Below, in pieces: positions 8,791-17,131 of a DNA stretch of 64,000 bases. The notes beneath the pieces were generated by a model, which was not told where the DNA came from, did not search any database, and saw only the letters and a list, made by a program, of their open reading frames with translations. Position 1 is the stretch's first letter, and each line of letters starts with the position of its first letter. Where the stretch lies: NCBI RefSeq assembly GCF_002135435.1, contig NZ_NEGK01000014.1:1-64000 (forward strand), in the 5' to 3' direction. Both the position numbers and the translations under genes were made by a program. This stretch comes from Acinetobacter sp. ANC 3813. GTDB taxonomy: Bacteria > Pseudomonadota > Gammaproteobacteria > Pseudomonadales > Moraxellaceae.

Positions 8791-10635
8791 ATGTCACTAC
8801 TGCTGCAAATCACCATTTTTTTAGGCGCCTCACTGCTGCTGGTGCCCTTGCTGAAGCGTTTTGGCATTGCAACCGTTTTGGGCTATTTGTTCACGGGCAT
8901 GCTGCTCGGCCCCAACGTGCTGAATATTGCCAGCGATGCAGTAGCCATTCAGGAATTGGCAGAATTTGGCGTTATTTTATTAATGTTTATTATCGGCTTA
9001 GAGCTCCGTCCGCAGCGCCTGTGGCAAATGCGCCATTCCATTTTTGTGATGGGCAGCCTGCAGGTCGGCATTGCAGGCATCCTGCTGGCGGTTATCAGCT
9101 TCTTCGCCCTGCAGCAGGGCATTGCAGCCAGTGCGGTCATTGGTTTTGCCCTTGCGCTTTCTTCAACCGCTTTTATCCTGCAATTGCTCAATGAAAAACA
9201 GCAGCTGAACAGCACCTTTGGCCAGCAGTCTTTTTCCATTCTGCTGTTTCAGGACATGGCCGCCATTCCGCTGATCGCCATTATTCCCATGCTGGCCGGC
9301 TCTGAATCCACACATCACGGCATCGCCTATTTTGCTGCCATCGTCGCGACCTTTAGCGGACTGTTCCTGTTCAGCCGCTACTTAATGCGCCCTTTTTTCC
9401 GCTTTGTAGCCAAAAGCGGCGCGCATGAGCTGATCACTGCTGTCGGACTGTTCATTGTGCTTGGCGTGGTTGGGCTGATGGATATACTCGGCATCAGCAC
9501 TACCTTGGGCGCTTTCTTAACTGGCGTACTGCTGGCGGATTCTGAATTCCGCCATGAACTGGAAGCCAGTATTGCGCCTTTTAAAGGCCTTCTGCTCGGC
9601 CTGTTCTTTATGACCGTCGGCATGACCACCAAGCTGTCCTTATTTATAGATATGCCAGCGCTGATTATTGGCGGCGCTTTGACACTGTTGCTGGTCAAGC
9701 TGCTGTCTTTGACCGCTATTGCCCGCTATTTTCAGCAATCATGGCGCAATAGCCTGATGCTGGGCGCCTGCTTGGCGCAAGGCGGTGAATTTGCCTTTGT
9801 CGTCTTCAGTGTTGCAGTGAGTGAGAAAGTGCTGACCCAAGCCATGATGGAGCCGCTGACTTTAATGGTCACCCTATCGATGGTGTTGACACCTGTGCTG
9901 TACTGGCTGATGAGCGCTGTGATTCTGCCGCACTTTCAAAAATCCGACACAGCGCCGCAATATGACGATATTCCAGATCATCATCCACCCATTATCATTG
10001 CCGGCTTTGGCCGTTTTGGACAGATCATTGCCCGTGTGGCGCATATTCAGCATCAGCCTTTTACCGCAATTGACAGCAATTTAGATAAGGTCGATTTTGT
10101 CCGCACCTATGGCGGCCAGCTGTATTATGGCGATGCTGCACAGCCGGATATTCTGCGGGCGGCAGGCATTGAACATGCCAAAGCCTTTGTTTTGGCCATT
10201 GATGATATTGAAGACTCAATGAATATCGCGCGCCATATCCGTCTGAATTATCCCAACTTAAAACTGCTGGTTCGCGCACGCGACCGCCATCATGTACATC
10301 TGCTGCGCGATATTGGCGTAGAGCATATCTGGCGCGAAACCTATTTATCGTCACTGGGCATGGCCTACCACCTGCTGCGTGATGTAGGTGTAAATGAAGA
10401 CGATGCCTATAAAAGCATCGAGCTGTTCCGCAACTTTGATGAAGAACTGCTGTCGCAGCAGCAGCAGATTTATACCGATGAGCAGAAAGTTTACGAAACA
10501 CATCGTAACGCTTTAGCTGAGCTGGAACATTTATTTGAAAGCGATACGCAAATCCGCCAATCCGCAACAGGCGTTGATTTACAGCGCGGTTTGCAGCGCA
10601 GCCGCATTGATGTCACAAGAGATGATCTTGAATGA
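8791..10635 (+). CDS. Kef-type K+/H+ antiporter (CPA2 family)
   Basis: 614 residues. About 12 membrane segments fill residues 1-385 (Na_H_Exchanger domain). A cytoplasmic TrkA-N/RCK domain follows, with the nucleotide-binding glycine pattern AGFGRFGQ (about residue 405), then an acidic, Gln-rich tail. This is the architecture of KefB/KefC glutathione-gated potassium efflux systems. No KefF/KefG-type ancillary oxidoreductase gene is adjacent, so I leave the symbol blank. A GGACG sequence shortly precedes the ATG. It starts 63 bp after priA and may be cotranscribed. Confidence 0.9.
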   Translation: MSLLLQITIFLGASLLLVPLLKRFGIATVLGYLFTGMLLGPNVLNIASDAVAIQELAEFGVILLMFIIGLELRPQRLWQMRHSIFVMGSLQVGIAGILLAVISFFALQQGIAASAVIGFALALSSTAFILQLLNEKQQLNSTFGQQSFSILLFQDMAAIPLIAIIPMLAGSESTHHGIAYFAAIVATFSGLFLFSRYLMRPFFRFVAKSGAHELITAVGLFIVLGVVGLMDILGISTTLGAFLTGVLLADSEFRHELEASIAPFKGLLLGLFFMTVGMTTKLSLFIDMPALIIGGALTLLLVKLLSLTAIARYFQQSWRNSLMLGACLAQGGEFAFVVFSVAVSEKVLTQAMMEPLTLMVTLSMVLTPVLYWLMSAVILPHFQKSDTAPQYDDIPDHHPPIIIAGFGRFGQIIARVAHIQHQPFTAIDSNLDKVDFVRTYGGQLYYGDAAQPDILRAAGIEHAKAFVLAIDDIEDSMNIARHIRLNYPNLKLLVRARDRHHVHLLRDIGVEHIWRETYLSSLGMAYHLLRDVGVNEDDAYKSIELFRNFDEELLSQQQQIYTDEQKVYETHRNALAELEHLFESDTQIRQSATGVDLQRGLQRSRIDVTRDDLE

Positions 10636-10685
10636 CTTGTGTTTTACAATAGTGTCACCATTAATGCAGGGTTATGGAGAATTTT

Positions 10686-11561
10686 ATGTCTGATTTACGC
10701 CAACGTTTTTTTATTGAAAATAGCCCTGTGCGCGGTGAAGTTGTTCACCTTGAAGAAGCTCTGCAGACTATTCTTGCGCAGCGTAGCTACGCCCCTGCTG
10801 TGCAGATTTTATTAGGCGAAATGCTGAGCGCAACTGCGCTGCTGGCCAGTACACTAAAAATCAAAGGCCGTATCAGCTTGCAAATTCAGGCATCAGGCAC
10901 TTTTAAATGGGGCATGGCGGAATGCAATCACTTAGGTGAAGTTCGGGCTTTGGCAGACTATGAAGAAGATCCGCACTTTCTTCAAGCCGAAAACAGCAGC
11001 ACCGTGCTAAAAACGCTGCAGAACCCTGTGCTGTTTATTAATATTGAACCGGAACACGGCGAACGCTACCAAGGCATCGTGCCTTTTGATCAGCCCACTT
11101 TAGCCGGCTGTTTGATGCAGTATTATGATCTTTCAGCACAGATTCCGACACGCATTGTGCTGGCGAGCACAGCACAGCGCTCTGGCGGCCTGCTGATCCA
11201 GCTGCTGCCGCGCAATAGCGAAGAAGAGCAGCGCTTTGTAGACGAAGACCTTTGGCCGCGTTTAACCATGCTGACTGAAACATTAAAAACAGAAGAACTG
11301 ACTGAGCTGAACAGCAATGAAATTCTGTACCGCTTATACAATGAAGAAGAAGTCCGTTTACCTGAAGTTGAAAAACTGCATTTCGGCTGCACCTGTTCTA
11401 AAGAACGCTGCGCCAATGCTTTGATTCAGATTGGCGCCGCTGCCGTACGCGAAACGCTGGAACATCAGAATCCAATCACCATGGACTGCCAGTTCTGCAA
11501 TACGCAATACTCTTTTACTGCGGAAGAGGCTTTAAGCTTATTTGGCGAGCATCTCAGCTAA
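10686..11561 (+). CDS. hslO: Hsp33 redox-regulated chaperone
   Basis: Holdase chaperone of 291 residues from this start, activated by oxidative unfolding. The redox switch is present near the C-terminus: FGCTC (CxC) and, about 30 residues on, DCQFC (CxxC), which bind zinc when reduced. I chose the ATG at 10686 over the in-frame ATG at 10674 because GGAGA lies about 6 nt upstream of it and the resulting length equals that of E. coli Hsp33. Confidence 0.95.
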   Translation: MSDLRQRFFIENSPVRGEVVHLEEALQTILAQRSYAPAVQILLGEMLSATALLASTLKIKGRISLQIQASGTFKWGMAECNHLGEVRALADYEEDPHFLQAENSSTVLKTLQNPVLFINIEPEHGERYQGIVPFDQPTLAGCLMQYYDLSAQIPTRIVLASTAQRSGGLLIQLLPRNSEEEQRFVDEDLWPRLTMLTETLKTEELTELNSNEILYRLYNEEEVRLPEVEKLHFGCTCSKERCANALIQIGAAAVRETLEHQNPITMDCQFCNTQYSFTAEEALSLFGEHLS

Positions 11562-11578
11562 GCAGATTGATTTTTTTG

Positions 11579-11603
11579 AAAGCATCCTTCGGGATGCTTT
11601 TTT
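11579..11603 (+). terminator. Rho-independent terminator of hslO
   Basis: AAAGCATCC-ttcg-GGATGCTTTTTT: a stable UUCG tetraloop stem followed by a T-tract, just after the hslO stop. Confidence 0.9.
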
Positions 11604-11785
11604 ATGCGTGGAGGAAGCATAAAAAAACCATCTGAAATTCACATAAATGAGCACTTAACAAATAGATGAATAAACTTGCTATCTCAAATTGATCTTGTAA
11701 AATCTGCGCGGAACTAAAGCGACAACAGTAATAACAGCTTTGTTTTGAACAATACAAAAAATTAAAAAATACATGGAACCTCCAA

Positions 11786-12238
11786 ATGAATAAGACTCTT
11801 ATCTTCAGCCTATTCGCCTTTTTTGCCCTCAATTTTCAGACTTATGCCGCAGATATTGCAGGCACATGGAAAACAATTGATGATCAAACAGGTTACGCGC
11901 GCGCTGAAGTCAAAATCAGCAAACTTAAAGATGGCCGCTATGCAGGGAAAATTATTAAAATTCATGCCATTCCCAACCGTCCAGCCATTTCTAAGTGTGA
12001 AAAATGCGAAGGTAATTTAAAGAATACGCCTCTGCTGGGCTTGGCCATTCTTTCGGGATTTGAAAAAAGTGCTGAAAAGGCGAATGAATACATCAATGGC
12101 AGAATTATTGATCCACTTTCAGGCAATACCTATCAAAGTAAAGGCCAGCTGAATGCCCGCGGCAATGTCCTGACTATTCGAGGCTATGTCGGCACCACCT
12201 TGCTGGGCCGAACAGTTTCTTGGATTCGTATCGACTGA
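11786..12238 (+). CDS. DUF2147 secreted protein, copy 1
   Basis: 150 residues with a signal peptide (about 1-21, cleavage near TYA-AD). The mature protein starts with the DUF2147 hallmark GTWKTIDDQTGYARAEV and carries a CxxC pair (CEKCEGN), a DPLSGNTY motif and a terminal WIRID. Related proteins are exported and small; function is unknown, and a lipocalin-like fold is only my inference. First of three paralogues in tandem on the same strand. Confidence 0.85.
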   Translation: MNKTLIFSLFAFFALNFQTYAADIAGTWKTIDDQTGYARAEVKISKLKDGRYAGKIIKIHAIPNRPAISKCEKCEGNLKNTPLLGLAILSGFEKSAEKANEYINGRIIDPLSGNTYQSKGQLNARGNVLTIRGYVGTTLLGRTVSWIRID

Positions 12239-12548
12239 TCAGCCATTTCTTGTTGACGCTTAGGCTGCTGCATTTTTTGCAGCGCTTAGGCAAGCAGTCA
12301 ACAGATTCATCTCAATCCATGAATAGCATGTTACACATTCGCCCCATTGCTATTTTTTAGCCATGCATTTTCTGCCTAAGCATATACAGCGATTTACTCC
12401 ACCTTTACACTAATAAGGCGCAATACATTGAAATAATTTAGCTTTATTTAAAACGAGCACTAGAAATCAAACTATATTTCACTATATATTAAATCCTTAT
12501 TTTTTTTATGACTTTTAATTTAACGGTTTATAGTTTGAGCTTATTTTC
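12239..12548. other. Spacer between DUF2147 copies 1 and 2
   Basis: No gene seen. Near 12258-12292 a short CTGC/GCAG hairpin with a T-rich loop is flanked by direct repeats of GCTTAGGC, possibly a weak terminator for copy 1. The remainder becomes very AT-rich toward copy 2 and probably holds that gene's own promoter. Confidence 0.4.
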
Positions 12549-13007
12549 ATGAAATTTAATTTAATTACTGCCCTCTTTCTCAGTCTTTGCAGCTTCGGTC
12601 ATTACGCCTCAGCTGGAACCGATCCACTGCTTGGAACATGGAAAACTATAGACGAACGGACAGGATATTCACTGGCAGATGTCGCCATCAGCAAAGATAA
12701 AGATCAGCATTACACTGCAAAAGTGATTCGCACACGGGCCATTCCAGGGACAGCTCTGCAGGAAACCTGCATCAAATGCAGCGGCGCGCAAAAGAATATG
12801 CCCATTGTCGGCATGGCAATGCTGACAGGATTAAACGCAGATCCAGCCCATCAGCGTGAATATATTGACGGCAAAATGATTGATCCGCTGTCCGGCCAGC
12901 GCTCAGTTGCACGCGCGCGCTTAATGAACAGCGGTAAACATTTACTGATTCATAGCCGACCAGAAGGTTCAGCTGTAGGGCGCAATCTGACGTGGGTCAA
13001 ATACTGA
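12549..13007 (+). CDS. DUF2147 secreted protein, copy 2
   Basis: 152 residues with a signal peptide (about 1-22, ASA-GT) and the same layout as its neighbours: GTWKTIDERTGYSLADV, a CxxC pair (CIKCSGA), DPLSGQRS and a terminal TWVKY. It is the most diverged of the three in its second half: the segment before the C-terminus (LIHSRPEGSAVGRNL) replaces the RGYIG/RGYVG strand of the other two. It is separated from both neighbours by AT-rich spacers, so each copy may have its own promoter. Confidence 0.85.
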   Translation: MKFNLITALFLSLCSFGHYASAGTDPLLGTWKTIDERTGYSLADVAISKDKDQHYTAKVIRTRAIPGTALQETCIKCSGAQKNMPIVGMAMLTGLNADPAHQREYIDGKMIDPLSGQRSVARARLMNSGKHLLIHSRPEGSAVGRNLTWVKY

Positions 13008-13184
13008 TTGCCGCCGAATGTTTGAATTATTTTTGGCAAAAAATAAATTTAATATGAATAACATCACATAAAAAAATCTATTTTTGTAAAAAAAATCGTA
13101 TCAAACATTTGAATTTAAATACTTTTATCTATATTTTAGTGCGCTTACTCTAAAATTAATTATAAAGTTGCTACGGGGAAAAGC

Positions 13185-13646
13185 ATGAAAAGTATTTTGA
13201 AAAATGTATTTGCAGCATTACTGCTGTCTTCGATTTCGATTTGCAGTTTTGCTGCCAATGAAGATCTGCTGGTCGGCAAATGGAAAACCATTGATGACCA
13301 AACTGGATACTCACGTGCAGATGTCGAAATCCGAAAAAAAGCAGATGGCACTTATGAGGGAATTATTGTAGAAACCCGCAGTATTCCTGGTTCAGATAAG
13401 TTAGGAGTTTGCACACACTGCCCAGGCGCTTTAAAAAATAAACCATTTTTAGGCTTGCCGTTTATTTGGGACTTCAAAGCCACCAGCAATCCGCGTGAAT
13501 TCGTGAATGGCAAAGTGCTCGATCCGATCAGCGGCAAAGTATATAAAGGCAAAGCCAAAATCAATGCCACTGGCAAGCGTTTAACTTTACGCGGCTACAT
13601 TGGCGTATCGGTGATCGGACGCAGTGTGACTTGGGTTAAGTATTAA
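13185..13646 (+). CDS. DUF2147 secreted protein, copy 3
   Basis: 153 residues with a signal peptide (about 1-24, SFA-AN). GKWKTIDDQTGYSRADV, a CxxC pair (CTHCPGA), DPISGKVY and the terminal RSVTWVKY place it in DUF2147. It resembles copy 1 more than copy 2 in the RGYIGVSVIGRSV segment. GGGGAAAAGC precedes the ATG, giving a good ribosome site, and a strong terminator follows. Confidence 0.87.
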   Translation: MKSILKNVFAALLLSSISICSFAANEDLLVGKWKTIDDQTGYSRADVEIRKKADGTYEGIIVETRSIPGSDKLGVCTHCPGALKNKPFLGLPFIWDFKATSNPREFVNGKVLDPISGKVYKGKAKINATGKRLTLRGYIGVSVIGRSVTWVKY

Positions 13647-13662
13647 TCTATACAGTATTTTC

Positions 13663-13688
13663 AAAGGCCTCGAATTGAGGCCTTTTTT
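13663..13688 (+). terminator. Rho-independent terminator after DUF2147 copy 3
   Basis: AAAGGCCTC-gaatt-GAGGCCTTTTTT hairpin with T-tract. It closes the DUF2147 group. Confidence 0.92.
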
Positions 13689-13799
13689 ATTGTCATAATT
13701 TGAAACAATATGCTTCAAATAAATACTGTTTCATTTAGGAGAAGACTCATATATTGAATAAAACATGATCAAATTTTAAGCAGAGTCCCTATCAAGAAT

Positions 13800-14750
13800 A
13801 TGGCAAAAAATTATTATGATGTGCTGGGTGTATCTCGCGATGCGTCACCCGATCAACTGAAAAAGGCCTATCGGAAATTTGCGCGCAAATACCACCCGGA
13901 TATCAGCAGGGAAAGCAATGCTGAAGCCCAGATGCAGGAACTGAATACTGCTTACGACACCTTAAGCCATGCAGATAAAAAACAAGAATATGATTTTCAA
14001 TTAGACCATCCTGAAGGTTTTGGACATTCGGCTGGCAATGGCGGCTTTGATGGAACTCAATTCCGCCAATACAGCACAGGTAAGGGGCAGGATTTCAGCG
14101 GATTTGAAGACTTATTTGGCCGATTCGGCACTGGCTTTGGCGGCGGACAGCAGCATTATCAGCAAAACCGCAGAAGCGCTCAGCCTTATAAAGGTGAAGA
14201 TCAGCATGCCAGTATTGAAGTCGGTTTAGACATTGCTTACAGCGGCTCTACACAGAATATTACCCTGCAGATTCCTACACTGAATGCCTATGGCGAAGCA
14301 GAAGTACAGCGTAAAACATTGCAGGTCAAAATCCCGAAAGGGCTTAAAGACGGACAGCAAATCCGCCTCAGCGGCCAAGGTCAATCCGGTATTAATGGAG
14401 GTGCAAACGGCGATCTGTATCTTGAGGTGCATTACCGCAGCACTCCCCGCCTATATGCAGACGGCGCAGATATCTATATGACTGTAGACATCAGCCCTTG
14501 GGAGGCCGCGCTGGGGCAAAGTATTCAGCTGCGAACTATAGATGGCGGCACCGTGCAAGTGAATGTGCCAAAGAATGCAAAGAATGGACAGCAGCTGCGC
14601 CTGAAAGATAAAGGGATACCAAATAAAACACTCGGACATTTGTATTTGGTATTAAATATAGTTAACCCTCCTGCTCACAGCGCAGAAGAGCAGCAGGCAT
14701 ATCAAGCATTTGCTGAAGCATTTCAGCAATTTAAGCCTAGACAGCCTTAA
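13800..14750 (+). CDS. cbpA: Curved-DNA-binding DnaJ-like co-chaperone CbpA
   Basis: 316 residues. N-terminal J domain with HPD at residues 32-34; a Gly/Phe-rich linker (about 75-125); two C-terminal substrate-binding domains (about 135-310). The DnaJ zinc-finger cysteines are absent, the feature that separates CbpA from DnaJ. CbpA stimulates DnaK and binds curved DNA, mostly in stationary phase in E. coli. The gene for its inhibitor CbpM starts 12 bp downstream, confirming the assignment. Confidence 0.95.
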   Translation: MAKNYYDVLGVSRDASPDQLKKAYRKFARKYHPDISRESNAEAQMQELNTAYDTLSHADKKQEYDFQLDHPEGFGHSAGNGGFDGTQFRQYSTGKGQDFSGFEDLFGRFGTGFGGGQQHYQQNRRSAQPYKGEDQHASIEVGLDIAYSGSTQNITLQIPTLNAYGEAEVQRKTLQVKIPKGLKDGQQIRLSGQGQSGINGGANGDLYLEVHYRSTPRLYADGADIYMTVDISPWEAALGQSIQLRTIDGGTVQVNVPKNAKNGQQLRLKDKGIPNKTLGHLYLVLNIVNPPAHSAEEQQAYQAFAEAFQQFKPRQP

Positions 14751-14761
14751 GGAGTACTCAC

Positions 14762-15100
14762 ATGACAACAATTTATTATCGAGAAATTGTATCAAACGGC
14801 TGTGATCACCCGGAAGTGGTCGATGAACAGCGCAGTTTTGATTTGCAGCATTTTGCCCAAGCCTGCGGACAAAGTCCTGAGTGGGTATTGCAGCTGTTGG
14901 AATATGATATTTTGCCTAATCGGCCGGATAGCCGAGTGCATCAGTTTTTTGGCGATGATATATCCCGCGCCCGCCGCGCTTACCGTTTACAGCGCGACTT
15001 CGACGCCAGCTTTACAGCTGTAGCGATGATGCTGGATTTAATTGATGAAGTGCAAAATTTACGGCGCCAAGTCAAACATCAACAATTCCAATCTCACTAA
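14762..15100 (+). CDS. cbpM: Chaperone modulator CbpM
   Basis: 112 residues with a MerR-like helix-turn-helix pattern, the usual CbpM fold (FAQACGQSPEWVLQLLEYDILPN), then a helical tail containing ARRAYRLQRDFDAS. CbpM binds the CbpA J domain and blocks its activity. GGAG lies 8 nt before the ATG, and the gene follows cbpA by 12 bp, so they form one operon. Confidence 0.92.
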   Translation: MTTIYYREIVSNGCDHPEVVDEQRSFDLQHFAQACGQSPEWVLQLLEYDILPNRPDSRVHQFFGDDISRARRAYRLQRDFDASFTAVAMMLDLIDEVQNLRRQVKHQQFQSH

Positions 15101-15182
15101 TCTGCATATATCTCTTCCCAGCAGTGCATCTGCAGGGAAGCAGAGTATTTTTTTCTTTTCATTGAGAGAACTGTTCAAGCGT

Positions 15183-15449
15183 ATGAAAACCAAAGAATGC
15201 AATAAGAAAATTAAAAATATGTTTCCAGAATTCCGGGAATTGATTCAACAGCTTCGCGCAGATAATCCGCACTTCGCCCACCTCTTCGAGAAGCATGAAG
15301 AACTGGATCAGGAAATTTGCCTGCTGGAACAGGATCCCGTCAATCAAATTAATATTGATATTGAAAGTTTAAAGCGTAAAAAGCTGAAATTAAAAGATGA
15401 GATTTACCGCCTTCTCAGGCTGACGCAAAATGATACACCCGCTGTTTAG
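15183..15449 (+). CDS. YdcH/DUF465-family small protein
   Basis: 88 residues, highly charged and probably helical. MFPEFRELIQQL, then FAHLFEKHEELDQEI and a terminal LKRKKLKLKDEIYRLL is the DUF465/YdcH pattern; function unknown. The start is uncertain: the ATG at 15183 gives the family length, but its GAGAG ribosome-like site is about 13 nt away, and an in-frame TTG lies at 15162. It may be read through from cbpA-cbpM, 82 bp upstream. Confidence 0.8.
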   Translation: MKTKECNKKIKNMFPEFRELIQQLRADNPHFAHLFEKHEELDQEICLLEQDPVNQINIDIESLKRKKLKLKDEIYRLLRLTQNDTPAV

Positions 15450-15796
15450 CCCAGCTGTGCTGATCTTTGCCTGTTTACTCCAATGAATATTTGGTTGCAA
15501 TGCCATCGTTAGTTAAAATCATGTCGCATCGCACTTGGCAAAATCAGTGAAACTCACCTTCTGCGCACTAAGCCGCGGATCTTTACTTGCACAAAATTAA
15601 CGATGACTTTGAATAATGCGCCACATCTTGGCCTTAAAATGATCACAGGCCTAAAGCAGTCTGCCGATAGCTTCCTGTTATCTTAAAGGATAGGTCTTAG
15701 ATCCGCTTTCTAGCAGGCTCATAAAAGGCAAAAGATAATTAAACCGCAATGATCAGGTCTGACTGCGTGCGGCTATATCGGCCTCTCTAAACTGGA
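15450..15796. other. Gene-free spacer after the YdcH-type gene
   Basis: About 350 bp between a plus-strand gene end and the minus-strand CorA gene end. I see no supported ORF, tRNA or clear terminator on either strand. Confidence 0.45.
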
Positions 15797-17035
15797 TTAT
15801 TTGATGCGCGTCAGTTTTTCGACTTCTTTTAAAGTCCCTTTAACCGTTTGCTTTAACGGCGCATAATCTAAAAACCAAAACAGCCCAAGATGCTGTTCCT
15901 GATTCTGCTGCGCCAGCATATCAATCACGCTTTTTTCACCGCGCCCCACCATATGGCGGCGGTAAAAATAATAAATCAGCAATGCCGTCGTCATCAGCAT
16001 AATGCCGAGCATAATCCAAAATCCCTGCTGTGATTTCAGCCCCGGAATAAACTCAAAGTTCATGCCGTAAACCCCTGTCAATAACGTCAGAGGCGCAAAC
16101 ACAGCAGTAATAATGGCTAAAATCCGCATGTTTTCGTTGGTTTGGTTGGCTATAGCGGAAAAATGCAGGTCCATCGCCGCCTGAACCGCGCTGCGCAGAC
16201 GAATGGTATGCTTTTGTATGCGCTCAATATGGCTGCTTAAATCATCCATACGCACCAGCATAATATCGCGGCGTTCAGACTTCTTTTTGCCTTTTAAATG
16301 CGGATAATTTTCCACGATTTCATCACGCAGTTCTTGAAGGCTTTCGATCTGCTCTTCACACAGGTTTTCCACTTGCTGAAATGCCATATTTTCCTGCAGC
16401 AGCTGCTGCCACTGGGTAAATCTGCGATGCCCTTGCAGCAGCTCCTGCTGCCAGAATTCCACTCTGCGTGTTAAGGGCATACGTAAATCCAAATAACCAT
16501 CAATCATGCTGTTCAGCAACCGCAGGCTTAAATCTAAAGATGTCGAGGGCAATTTTCGATTTTTGTTCTGCTCATCTAGATTGCGGTTCATCAGGTTTTC
16601 TATCCGCTGCAGATAATTTTCTACCGCTTTATTTCCCTTTTCTCGCACTGTCACCAATAATTGCGGCGTAATAATAAAACTGATGGGTGTTGTGGCCAAT
16701 CCAAACACGCGCTCATGCTGCTCTAGCGCTTTTTCACCAGTTTTAATTTCATCATCAGGTGTAATCAGCTTGCGGAAAATCAGCAGATCATAGTCATCCA
16801 TGGCATCAAAAACACAAGGGTGTTCTAAATTCAAAATATCTTTAAGATGAAACTCGTTCAGCCAGACCCCAGTCTGTTCGGCGATTTCATGCTGCCACGC
16901 TTCTGCCCGGTTCACCACATCTTCACGCGTACAGTCTACCCAAATAAATTCGGGTTCAAGCGCTTCATCCAAACGGCCTTTTTGCACGCAGACACTTGCC
17001 TCAGCACTCGGCTGAAAAAAAGAATAAATTTGCAT
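15797..17035 (-). CDS. CorA-family divalent metal ion transporter
   Basis: 412 residues from the preferred start. A long acidic cytoplasmic domain, rich in helices, leads to TM1 ending in the CorA signature YGMNFE (about residue 323), then TM2 (FWIMLGIMLMTTALLIYYFY). CorA channels admit Mg2+, with Co2+ and Ni2+ in some members. About 45 residues follow TM2, longer than the short basic tail of classical CorA. An in-frame ATG at 17071 lies right against the pnp terminator; the ATG at 17035 (MQIYSFFQP) is more likely, though its ribosome site (CAGGGC) is close. Confidence 0.88.
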   Translation of the reverse strand: MQIYSFFQPSAEASVCVQKGRLDEALEPEFIWVDCTREDVVNRAEAWQHEIAEQTGVWLNEFHLKDILNLEHPCVFDAMDDYDLLIFRKLITPDDEIKTGEKALEQHERVFGLATTPISFIITPQLLVTVREKGNKAVENYLQRIENLMNRNLDEQNKNRKLPSTSLDLSLRLLNSMIDGYLDLRMPLTRRVEFWQQELLQGHRRFTQWQQLLQENMAFQQVENLCEEQIESLQELRDEIVENYPHLKGKKKSERRDIMLVRMDDLSSHIERIQKHTIRLRSAVQAAMDLHFSAIANQTNENMRILAIITAVFAPLTLLTGVYGMNFEFIPGLKSQQGFWIMLGIMLMTTALLIYYFYRRHMVGRGEKSVIDMLAQQNQEQHLGLFWFLDYAPLKQTVKGTLKEVEKLTRIK

Positions 17036-17076
17036 TGCCCTGATATTTTTATGTTTACTTCTCTGCATCATGCCAT

Positions 17077-17109
17077 AAAAAAAGCCTGCATCAAGCAGGC
17101 TTTTTTTTT
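17077..17109. terminator. Rho-independent terminator of pnp
   Basis: AAAAAAAGCCTGC-atcaa-GCAGGCTTTTTTTTT. It is strong in both orientations; on the minus strand it ends the rpsO-pnp unit just before the corA-like gene. Confidence 0.93.
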
Positions 17110-17131
17110 ACAAATTCAGATCTTCAAACAA

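Noticed and set aside
8652..9194. 180-codon plus-strand frame overlapping priA and the Kef-type gene
   Set aside because: It is out of frame across two well-supported genes, Cys/His/Arg-rich in the way shadow frames are, and has no ribosome site.
10061..10567. 168-codon minus-strand frame inside the Kef-type gene
   Set aside because: It is antisense to a conserved RCK domain; the composition is that of a shadow ORF.
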